Shown here: piece after piece, positions 6,461 through 11,691 of the stretch
Position numbering within the stretch: the stretch's first letter is position 1
Layout: each line of letters begins with the position of its first letter
Source: Pseudomonadota bacterium
Lineage (GTDB): Bacteria > Pseudomonadota > Alphaproteobacteria > Rhizobiales > Devosiaceae
Direction: 5' to 3'
Assembly (NCBI GenBank): GCA_023436745.1
Contig: JAEZHZ010000073.1
Coordinates: forward strand, 1-11,691
DNA: 11,691 nucleotides
Translations under genes and position numbers: made by a program
The notes under the pieces: model-generated
Seen by the model: the letters and a program-made list of their open reading frames with translations, nothing else
Database searches by the model: none
Told to the model about the DNA's origin: nothing

Positions 6461-7102
6461 CTACTTCGCTACCAGCCCGACCTTCTTGAGGTGGGCATAG
6501 GCGGCGATGATCGAGCGCAGGCGCTCCTCGGAGGCCTTGTCACCGCCATTGGCATCGGGGTGGTGGATTTTCACGAGGCGCTTGTAGGCCTGCTTGATCT
6601 CATCCGATTTCGGCGGTGGCACCAGCCCCAGCGTTTCGAGTGCGCGGCGATCCTGCTCATGGATGGGCTTCACCCTCTCGCTCGCCGGCTGCTGCTTCTG
6701 GCGGAAACGGTAGCGGGCAAACACGCCGAACGGATCGCCGAACCGATCGCCGAGCTGTGGCCCCGCACTGGCGGCCTGCGCGGTGCGGGCGGTCCGCTGC
6801 TGGTAGCGACCCTGACCGGTCGCAAAGCTGGTGCGCTTTTCGGCCTTGGGGGGCTCGTAAAGCGCCTCGGCGAGCTCGTCCTTGTCCATCCCCGCGAAGA
6901 AGTTGAACGTGTTGTTGTAGTGGCGGACGTGCTCGAGGCAGAAGTGGTGGTACTGGCCCTCACTGCGGGCACCCTTGGGCGCGCGGTACTCGCCGGGCTG
7001 ATCGCAGCCTTCAAAGTCGCACGGCACGGCATGCGCCTCGGGCTTCTCTTCCCGGCGCGGCTTGATGCGGATCGTGTCGAAGATCTTGGATTGCAGTTTC
7101 AT
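6461..7102 (-). CDS. J-domain protein with N-terminal Cys/His cluster
   Basis: This 213-residue protein is a DnaJ-like co-chaperone, not DnaJ itself: it lacks the G/F region and the four-repeat zinc domain. The J domain is C-terminal, from about 152 to 208, and contains AYKRLVKIHHPD with the HPD tripeptide at 181-183, which stimulates the ATPase of an Hsp70. The N-terminal half has C28-x4-C33 and, after about 20 residues, H52-H53-x-C55-x2-H58, which looks like a metal site, followed by a conserved-looking NTFNFFAGM segment. The middle is low-complexity Gln/Arg/Ala. The ATG is preceded by a weak GGCGAG. It is divergent from bolA, with 40 bases between start codons. Its client is unknown. Confidence 0.9.
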   Translation of the reverse strand: MKLQSKIFDTIRIKPRREEKPEAHAVPCDFEGCDQPGEYRAPKGARSEGQYHHFCLEHVRHYNNTFNFFAGMDKDELAEALYEPPKAEKRTSFATGQGRYQQRTARTAQAASAGPQLGDRFGDPFGVFARYRFRQKQQPASERVKPIHEQDRRALETLGLVPPPKSDEIKQAYKRLVKIHHPDANGGDKASEERLRSIIAAYAHLKKVGLVAK

Positions 7103-7142
7103 TCTCGCCTAGTAGTGACGCATCCCGAAGCGGAGGCGTCCG

Positions 7143-7433
7143 ATGTCAGTCAAAGAATCCATCACTCGCAAGCTGACCGAAAGGTACGAACCGGACTTCC
7201 TCGAAGTACTCGACGAGTCGGAGCGGCACCATGGCCATTCCGGTTGGCGCGAAGGTGGTGAAACCCACTTTCGTGTCAGAATCGCGACCCGCCATTTTGA
7301 CGGGATGACGCGGGTCAAGCAACACCGGGCCATCATGCAGACGCTCGATGCCGAACTCAAGGATCGCGTCCACGCACTCGCGATCGAGGTGCTGCCGGTC
7401 GGCGGACCGTACCGGCTGAAGGGCGGGGTCTAG
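7143..7433 (+). CDS. bolA: BolA family protein
   Basis: The 96-residue protein spans a full BolA domain. ESERHHGHSG (25-34), FRVRIATRHFDGMTRVKQHR (43-62) and the C-terminal HALAIEVLPV (77-86) are typical. BolA proteins pair with monothiol glutaredoxins through an Fe-S cluster held partly by BolA histidines, and act in iron homeostasis or as regulators of stress and envelope genes. Which role applies here cannot be told. The ATG has GGAGG at 7132-7136, 6 bases upstream, the best Shine-Dalgarno in the window. Its start is only 40 bases from that of the divergent J-domain gene. It converges on aroB, with a hairpin between the two stop codons. Whether it corresponds to E. coli BolA or the IbaG/YrbA type is not settled. 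Confidence 0.93.
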   Translation: MSVKESITRKLTERYEPDFLEVLDESERHHGHSGWREGGETHFRVRIATRHFDGMTRVKQHRAIMQTLDAELKDRVHALAIEVLPVGGPYRLKGGV

Positions 7434-7445
7434 CCTGCGCCGGAT

Positions 7446-7467
7446 GCGCTCTCCCCCGGGAGAGCGC
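7446..7467. terminator. Shared hairpin between convergent bolA and aroB
   Basis: GCGCTCTCCC (7446-7455) and GGGAGAGCGC (7458-7467) form a perfect 10-bp inverted repeat with two central bases. It lies 12 bases after the bolA stop and touches the aroB stop codon. It could end transcription in both directions, but neither side has a proper T-run (only a weak ATTTC on the plus side). It may instead protect 3' ends. Confidence 0.55.
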
Positions 7468-8573
7468 TAGCGCATTTCGTCAAGGAAGGCCGACACCGCT
7501 GCGGGGTCGACATTCTTCTCGATGAAGGCTTGGCCAATGCCGCGTGTCAGGATGAACGTCAGGGCGCCACGCGAGACCTTCTTGTCCTGCGCGATGCCTG
7601 CCATCAACTCGGCAGTGGACCCAAGGGTGCCCGGGATATCCGACAATGTGGTGGGCAGGCCGGCATTGCGCAAGTGGTTCTGCACCCTCGACATGTCCTG
7701 CCCCGGCGCCAGGCCGAGCTTCGCCGAGAAGCCGTGGGCGAGCACCATGCCGATGCTGACGCCCTCGCCATGGAGCAGGCGATCGGAGTAGCCGGTGTCT
7801 TTCTCCAGCGCATGGCCGAAGGTGTGGCCGAGGTTGAGCAGCGCGCGGACGCCGAGTTCCTTTTCGTCCTCGATGACCACCCGCGCCTTGTGGCGGCAGC
7901 AGCGGGCAATGGCCTCGCCGCGTGCGGGGCCGCCCGCGAAGATCTCCTCCCGGTGCTCCTCGAGCCAGAAAAAGAAATCCGCGTCGTCGATCAGCCCGTA
8001 CTTCACCACTTCGGCATAGCCGGCGGCAAACTGCCGCGTCGGCAGGGTATCGAGCGTCGACAGGTCGGCCAGCACCAGCCGCGGCTGGTGGAAAGCGCCG
8101 ATCAGGTTCTTGCCGTGCGGCGAGTTGATGCCGGTCTTGCCGCCGACGGAGGAATCGACCTGCGCCAGCAGCGTTGTCGGCATCTGGACGAAATCCATGC
8201 CGCGGCGGGCGATGGCGGCGGCAAAGCCGGCGAGATCGCCGATGACCCCGCCGCCGAGCGCGATGACGAGGTCGCCACGTTCGAGGCGTGCAGCGAGCAG
8301 GCCCTCGACCGCCTGCCCCAGCAGGTCCCACGACTTGGTGGCCTCACCGGGCGGCATCACGATCTCGCTATGGCCCAGCCCGGCGGCATCGAGAGAGGCG
8401 AGCAGGCGCGGCAGGTGGAGCGCGGCAACCGAGGAATCGGTGATGATGCCGAAGCGACGCCCCGGGAAGCGCTCCGCAAGGACGGCGCCGGCCTCCGCGA
8501 TCAGGCCGTCGCCGATCAGGATGTTGTAGGCGCGCTCGCCAAGGGCGACGTGGACAGTGTGGGCGACGGGCAC
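7467..8573 (-). CDS. aroB: 3-dehydroquinate synthase
   Basis: AroB converts DAHP to 3-dehydroquinate, the second step of the shikimate pathway, using NAD+ and a divalent metal in the cytoplasm. The 368-residue length is standard. Visible motifs are PPGEATKS (74-81), the NAD-binding ALGGGVIGDLAGF (105-117), LAQVDSSVGGKTGIN (136-150) and NLGHTFGHALE (247-257). Likely metal ligands are E188 in AEVVKYG, H250 and H268 in LLHGEG. The start is GTG (8571-8573), only 3 bases after the aroK stop, with AGGAG inside the end of aroK (complement of 8583-8587) and a 9-base spacing. It is therefore the second gene of an aroK-aroB operon. Confidence 0.98.
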   Translation of the reverse strand: MPVAHTVHVALGERAYNILIGDGLIAEAGAVLAERFPGRRFGIITDSSVAALHLPRLLASLDAAGLGHSEIVMPPGEATKSWDLLGQAVEGLLAARLERGDLVIALGGGVIGDLAGFAAAIARRGMDFVQMPTTLLAQVDSSVGGKTGINSPHGKNLIGAFHQPRLVLADLSTLDTLPTRQFAAGYAEVVKYGLIDDADFFFWLEEHREEIFAGGPARGEAIARCCRHKARVVIEDEKELGVRALLNLGHTFGHALEKDTGYSDRLLHGEGVSIGMVLAHGFSAKLGLAPGQDMSRVQNHLRNAGLPTTLSDIPGTLGSTAELMAGIAQDKKVSRGALTFILTRGIGQAFIEKNVDPAAVSAFLDEMR

Positions 8574-8576
8574 GCG

Positions 8577-9161
8577 TCAGTTCTCCTGCTTGAGGTGCCT
8601 CAGCGTCGCCTCGATGACGTCGGCAGCGACGGTGTCCTGCGGCACGTCGCGGCTGAGCACGGTGATGTCGGCTTCGGCATAGATCGGATAGCGCTCGGCG
8701 ATGAGCCGTTCGAGCGTGCCGCGCGGGTCCGGCGTGCGGAGCAGGGGGCGGTTGGCGCGGCGCGAGACGCGTTCGAACAGGATGGCGGCGTCCGCCTTCA
8801 GCCAGACCGAAACGGCCCCCGCCTTGATCTGGGCGCGGGTCTCGGCATTGGCGAATGCGCCGCCGCCGGTTGCGAGCACGAGATCGTCCTCCTTGAGCAG
8901 GCGCGAGATGACACGGGTTTCCCCGGCCCGGAACTCGGCTTCGCCGCGCTGCGCGAAGATCTCGGGGATCGTCATGTGCGCGGCCCGCTCGATCTCCTCG
9001 TCGCTGTCGCGAAACGTGCGCTGGAGGCGATTGGCGACCCGGCGTCCAACGGTAGTCTTGCCGGCCCCCATCATGCCCACCAGCACCAGCGGCCTGCCGG
9101 CCAGCAGCCGGACCAGTTCCTGGGCACGGTTCTGCCGTGCTGCCGCCTCCACTCGCGTCAC
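8577..9161 (-). CDS. aroK: Shikimate kinase
   Basis: AroK phosphorylates shikimate to shikimate 3-phosphate with ATP. The 194-residue protein has Walker A GMMGAGKTT (29-37), the shikimate-binding D52-S-D54 in FRDSDEEIE, FR at 77-78, ATGGGAF (97-103) and the lid R-P-L-L at 138-141. About 24 residues precede the first beta strand, a longer N-terminal tail than in E. coli AroK. The start is GTG at 9159-9161, chosen because AGGAG lies 6 bases upstream. It leads the operon with aroB, under a predicted promoter with a perfect TTGACA. It is divergent from the small membrane protein and xerD. Confidence 0.96.
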   Translation of the reverse strand: MTRVEAAARQNRAQELVRLLAGRPLVLVGMMGAGKTTVGRRVANRLQRTFRDSDEEIERAAHMTIPEIFAQRGEAEFRAGETRVISRLLKEDDLVLATGGGAFANAETRAQIKAGAVSVWLKADAAILFERVSRRANRPLLRTPDPRGTLERLIAERYPIYAEADITVLSRDVPQDTVAADVIEATLRHLKQEN

Positions 9162-9187
9162 CTGTGGCTCCTGGGGTTGATGCAGGT

Positions 9188-9216
9188 TATCAATCTGTAC
9201 GGGCCTGGGCTGTCAA
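9188..9216 (-). promoter_or_regulatory. Predicted aroK-aroB promoter
   Basis: On the minus strand, a perfect TTGACA (complement of 9211-9216) is followed after 17 bases by TTGATA (complement of 9188-9193). An alternative -10, GATAAC, sits at a 19-base spacing. The -35 is excellent and the -10 poor, which is common in alphaproteobacteria. The predicted leader is about 20 bases. Confidence 0.5.
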
Positions 9217-9246
9217 GGATTTCCGTTGCTGGAACCAAGGCCTACA

Positions 9247-9262
9247 CAAATGAAACCATTTG
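9247..9262. promoter_or_regulatory. Operator-like inverted repeat in the aroK / small-membrane-protein intergenic region
   Basis: CAAATG (9247-9252) and CATTTG (9257-9262) form a perfect 6-4-6 inverted repeat in the 140-base divergent region. It is AT-rich compared with its surroundings. It lies 40 bases before the ATG of the small membrane protein, where a repressor or activator of the xerD unit could bind. No matching regulator is known to me. Confidence 0.3.
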
Positions 9263-9301
9263 CCGTCAAACTGGACCGCGAAGACACATGATCGGACCCG
9301 A

Positions 9302-9541
9302 ATGCCGACCCTGATCCGCCTTGTCATCCTGTTGCTGTTCCTCGCCGCTCTCGCGTTTGCCGGCATGTTTGCGCTTGTCGCCTTCGTGGACCCGACGCAG
9401 AAGGAAGTGACGGTCCGCATTCCCACCCGCGACCTGCTCGGGGGTGGCGAGCCGGCATTGCCGGGCGTGCAGTCGCAGTTGCCGGCGCCCTCGCAGCAAT
9501 CATCCGCGCCCGCCGGGCCAGCCGAACAGCCGGCGCAATGA
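9302..9541 (+). CDS. Small single-pass membrane protein coupled to xerD
   Basis: This 79-residue protein has one strong N-terminal membrane segment (about residues 5-28, Leu/Ala/Phe-rich). It continues as FVDPTQKEVTVRIPTRDL and ends in a Pro/Gln/Ala-rich tail. The 'FV.P....e.TvRIP...L' block after the membrane segment is, from memory, found in short Hyphomicrobiales proteins beside aroK and xerD, some misannotated as histidine kinase. The function is unknown. The ATG at 9302 is preferred to a TTG at 9260 because the longer form would begin inside the inverted repeat and add a polar tail before the membrane segment. No clear Shine-Dalgarno is seen. Its stop overlaps the xerD start as ATGA, so both are probably translated from one message. 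Confidence 0.75.
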   Translation: MPTLIRLVILLLFLAALAFAGMFALVAFVDPTQKEVTVRIPTRDLLGGGEPALPGVQSQLPAPSQQSSAPAGPAEQPAQ

Positions 9542-10440
9542 GCGGCGGGCACCTCATCGGGGCCTTTCTCGAGATGATGAGCGCCGAGCGCGGCGCGGCG
9601 GCCAACACCATCGAAGCCTATCGGCGGGACCTCGCGGATTATGCCGGCTTCGTCACCGGCAGGGGCGAGACGCTCGAGACCTGCCCCCGGGACACGGTGG
9701 AGGCCTATCTGGCCGGGCTCAAGCGGCAGGGGCTTGCGGCATCGTCGAGCGCACGGCGCCTGTCGGCGATCCGGCAGTTCCACAAGTTTCTGTGCGCAGA
9801 TGGCCTCAGGGGCGACGATCCGACGCGGATCGTGGCGAGCCCGCGCAGCAGTCGCGCCCTGCCGAAGGTGCTTTCCATCGCCGAGGTCGACCGGCTGCTG
9901 CAGACGGCCGAGGCGGAGGCCGAGGCTGCCGAGGACGAGGGACCGGTGCGGCTCTATGTCATGCTCGAGCTGCTCTATGCCACGGGGCTGCGGGTGTCCG
10001 AGCTGGTGGCGCTGAAGCGCAGCGCCGTGATGCGCGATGCGGGGTTCATCACCGTGATCGGCAAGGGGCGCAAGGAGCGGGTGGTGCCGCTGACCGACAG
10101 GGCCCGGGATGCGGTGCGCAACTGGGTCGGGCGCCTGCCGCCCGGGGCGCTGCTGTTTCCCGCCGGCGGGGAGAGCGGGCACGTTGCCCGGCAGGTCTTC
10201 GCGCGGGATTTCAAGGGCCTCGCGGCCCGGTGCGGCATCGCCTCGGCGCGCGTGTCGCCCCACGTCCTTCGCCACGCCTTCGCCAGCCACCTGCTGACCG
10301 GCGGGGCCGACCTCAGGGTGGTGCAGACGCTGCTCGGGCACGCCGATATCGCCACGACCCAGATCTATACGCATGTGCTTGACGAGACGCTGAGGGAGCT
10401 GGTTGAGAGCCATCATCCACTGGCGGATGCAGCCGAGTGA
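9538..10440 (+). CDS. xerD: Tyrosine recombinase XerD
   Basis: XerD, with XerC, resolves chromosome dimers at dif during division. The 300-residue length is typical. The N-terminal SAM-like domain (about 1-90) includes NTIEAYRRDL (23-32) and the S-x-R-R-L-S-A-I-R-Q-F block (71-81). The catalytic domain shows the full set: R152 in ATGLRVSEL, K176 in IGKGRKERVVPL, H242 and R245 in HVLRHAFASHLL, H268 in LLGHADIATTQ, and the nucleophile Y277. The order and wording match XerC/XerD, not phage integrases. The XerD rather than XerC assignment rests on overall resemblance and on the accA/aroK neighbourhood seen in relatives. The ATG overlaps the upstream stop by four bases. Confidence 0.92.
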   Translation: MSGGHLIGAFLEMMSAERGAAANTIEAYRRDLADYAGFVTGRGETLETCPRDTVEAYLAGLKRQGLAASSSARRLSAIRQFHKFLCADGLRGDDPTRIVASPRSSRALPKVLSIAEVDRLLQTAEAEAEAAEDEGPVRLYVMLELLYATGLRVSELVALKRSAVMRDAGFITVIGKGRKERVVPLTDRARDAVRNWVGRLPPGALLFPAGGESGHVARQVFARDFKGLAARCGIASARVSPHVLRHAFASHLLTGGADLRVVQTLLGHADIATTQIYTHVLDETLRELVESHHPLADAAE

Positions 10441-10456
10441 CCCGGTCGCTTGACTC

Positions 10457-10473
10457 GGCGACGCCCTGTCGCC
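10457..10473 (+). terminator. Weak terminator-like hairpin after xerD
   Basis: GGCGAC (10457-10462) and GTCGCC (10468-10473) form a perfect 6-bp stem with a 5-base loop, 16 bases after the xerD stop, followed only by ACTTTCC. It may weakly end xerD transcription before the accA promoter, or simply be a leader structure. Confidence 0.35.
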
Positions 10474-10489
10474 ACTTTCCGGCCACTTT
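10471..10489 (+). repeat. 8-bp direct repeat upstream of accA
   Basis: GCCACTTT occurs at 10471-10478 and again at 10482-10489, an 11-base period, about one helical turn. The second copy runs into the -35 of the predicted accA promoter. This arrangement resembles a tandem activator or repressor site, but the repeat is short. Confidence 0.45.
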
Positions 10490-10515
10490 GGAACGCAACA
10501 GCAGCAGCGTTTATT
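10488..10515 (+). promoter_or_regulatory. Predicted accA promoter
   Basis: TTGGAA (10488-10493) and TTTATT (10510-10515) are spaced by 16 bases, each matching consensus at four of six positions. Transcription would begin near 10522, at a small hairpin (GGGTC at 10520-10524 with GACCC at 10533-10537). The alternative TTGACT at 10450 has no good -10 at the right distance. Confidence 0.4.
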
Positions 10516-10553
10516 CCACGGGTCAGAACAACGACCCCTAACGGGCGGGTGGG

Positions 10554-11507
10554 ATGCAGTCCTATTTAGACTTTGAAAAGCCGGTGGCCGATCTTGAAGG
10601 CAAGATCGCCGAACTGAAGTCGCTGGCGGCGACCGACCAGGCCGTCTCCATCGACGAGGAAGTCACCCGGCTTTCCGCTCGTGCCGAAGAGGCGCTGGTG
10701 GAAATCTACCGGCGGCTGACGCCATGGCAGAAGATGCAGGTGGCCCGCCATCCGCAGCGGCCGCACTTCAACGACTACGTGACGTCCCTGATTACCGAGT
10801 GGACGCCCCTTGCCGGCGATCGCAAATATCGCGAAGACGCGGCGCTTCTCGCCGGTTTCGGCCGCTTCGAGGGGCAGCCGGTGGCCATTCTCGGCCAGGA
10901 AAAGGGCAGTTCGACCGAGACGCGCCTGAAGCACAATTTCGGCATGGCCAATCCGGAAGGCTACCGCAAGGCGGTGCGCATTATGGACATGGCCGATCGG
11001 TTCAATATTCCGGTGCTGAGCTTCGTCGATACCGCCGGTGCCTATCCGGGCATCGGGGCGGAGGAGCGCGGGCAGGCCGAGGCCATTGCGCGCTCCACCG
11101 AGAAGAGCCTCGAACTGGGCGTGCCGAACCTCGCCATCATCATCGGCGAGGGCGGTTCGGGCGGTGCCATTGCAATCGCCACGGCCAACCGGGTGCTGAT
11201 GCTCGAGAACTCGATCTATTCGGTGATTTCGCCGGAAGCGGGTGCCTCGATCCTGTTCCGCGACGCGGCGCGGGCCCAGGACATGGCGACGGCGCAGAAG
11301 ATCACGGCGCAGGACCTGCTCGGCTTCGGCGTCATCGACGGCATCAATCCGGAGCCGCCGGGGGGCGCGCACCGGCATGCGGTGCGCGTGATGGCCGATG
11401 CCCGCAGCGAGATCAGCCGGTTCCTGTCCGACTTCGCCGGCAAGAGCCGGCTCGAAGTGCGGGAGCACCGTCGCGAGAAGTTCCTCGCGATCGGCACCAA
11501 CCTCTAG
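10554..11507 (+). CDS. accA: Acetyl-CoA carboxylase carboxyltransferase subunit alpha
   Basis: AccA and AccD form the carboxyltransferase that moves CO2 from carboxybiotin on AccB to acetyl-CoA, giving malonyl-CoA for fatty-acid synthesis. The 317-residue protein is full length. The N-terminal YLDFEKPVADLEGKIAEL is the usual AccA start, followed by a helical region. The crotonase-like carboxyltransferase domain has DTAGAYPGIGAEERGQ (159-174), GEGGSGGAIA (198-207) and ISPEAGASILFRD (225-237). The ATG follows a GGGTGGG stretch instead of a classical Shine-Dalgarno. xerD lies 113 bases upstream on the same strand. A promoter and direct repeat are predicted in that gap. The TAG stop overlaps the stop of the convergent minus-strand gene. 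Confidence 0.98.
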   Translation: MQSYLDFEKPVADLEGKIAELKSLAATDQAVSIDEEVTRLSARAEEALVEIYRRLTPWQKMQVARHPQRPHFNDYVTSLITEWTPLAGDRKYREDAALLAGFGRFEGQPVAILGQEKGSSTETRLKHNFGMANPEGYRKAVRIMDMADRFNIPVLSFVDTAGAYPGIGAEERGQAEAIARSTEKSLELGVPNLAIIIGEGGSGGAIAIATANRVLMLENSIYSVISPEAGASILFRDAARAQDMATAQKITAQDLLGFGVIDGINPEPPGGAHRHAVRVMADARSEISRFLSDFAGKSRLEVREHRREKFLAIGTNL

Positions 11508-11691
11508 CCCATCACGCTGTCGATCTCGGCGCTTTCGAGCCCATTGCGGCTGCGGTGCGCCGGGATTGCGGGGTGCATGTCCCGGTAGATCCGGGCGATC
11601 TGCTTCTGTTCGAGCCGGCTGTTGCCGATCTGCACGAAAGCGCCGCGGCGGCTGACAGGTGCAGCATTTTCCATGGCGAAGCGGATGGCAC
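11504..11691 (-). CDS. C-terminal fragment of an unidentified protein
   Basis: A minus-strand frame is open from the right edge to a TAG at 11504-11506, giving about 61 C-terminal residues. The readable part includes FAMENAAPVSRRGAFVQIGN, then a charged SRLEQKQIARIYRDMHP and the tail ESAEIDSVMG. I do not recognise the family. No membrane segment or cysteine appears. The composition is soluble and mildly basic. Support for it being real is the open frame with ordinary residue composition and its tail-to-tail junction with accA, where both genes end in the same CTAG. Over this stretch the other strand offers only a frame that overlaps the accA 3' end out of frame (11398-11655), very rich in Arg/Ser/Gly and not convincing. 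Confidence 0.6.
   Translation of the reverse strand, partial: AIRFAMENAAPVSRRGAFVQIGNSRLEQKQIARIYRDMHPAIPAHRSRNGLESAEIDSVMG

Noticed and set aside
7530..9314. A 594-codon plus-strand open frame antisense to aroB and aroK
   Set aside because: It mirrors aroB and aroK and ends in the intergenic region. It has no recognisable motif or credible start.
9538..10440. Integrase marking a mobile element
   Set aside because: All neighbours are conserved housekeeping genes and the protein has XerC/XerD features. No att repeats or cargo genes are seen.

Overview
The window is a GC-rich stretch of ordinary chromosome from an alphaproteobacterium, most likely order Hyphomicrobiales. The resemblance is Devosia-like, but the genus cannot be fixed from sequence alone. 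The pointers are the CobS/CobT pair of aerobic cobaltochelatase, an alphaproteobacterial-type ribosomal protein L28, a BolA / J-domain / cobST / phytase-like-esterase cluster, and aroK-aroB divergent from xerD followed by accA. As I recall, this order is common in that group. No phage, plasmid, CRISPR, tRNA or rRNA genes are visible. No intergenic stretch reaches 300 bases.

Layout. Positions 1-1106 (minus strand): the N-terminal end of a lipoprotein, probably an L,D-transpeptidase, and an exported DUF3108 protein. Positions 1107-1315: a divergent promoter region with a symmetric -10 element. Positions 1316-2368 (plus): rpmB with a strong terminator, then a VUT-family queuosine-precursor transporter. 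Positions 2365-7102 (minus, read right to left): a J-domain protein, cobS, a REP-like double hairpin, cobT and a secreted phytase-like esterase. Positions 7143-7433 (plus): bolA. Positions 7467-9161 (minus): the aroK-aroB shikimate operon. Positions 9302-11507 (plus): a small membrane protein coupled to xerD, then accA. Positions 11504-11691 (minus): the C-terminus of an unidentified protein.

Functional themes. CobS (AAA+ ATPase) and CobT (VWA/MIDAS subunit) drive cobalt insertion by CobN, which is not in the window, in aerobic cobalamin synthesis. AroK and AroB serve aromatic amino-acid synthesis. XerD resolves chromosome dimers. AccA with AccD, elsewhere, starts fatty-acid synthesis. BolA and the J-domain protein suggest iron-sulfur or protein homeostasis, but that is inference.

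I found no convincing undescribed multi-gene system. The items most worth a second look are small: a REP/BIME-like pair between cobS and cobT; two convergent gene pairs that end on the same CTAG; a symmetric -10 between divergent DUF3108 and rpmB; an 8-bp direct repeat at 11-bp period before accA; the uncharacterised small membrane protein coupled to xerD; and a J-domain protein with an N-terminal Cys/His cluster.
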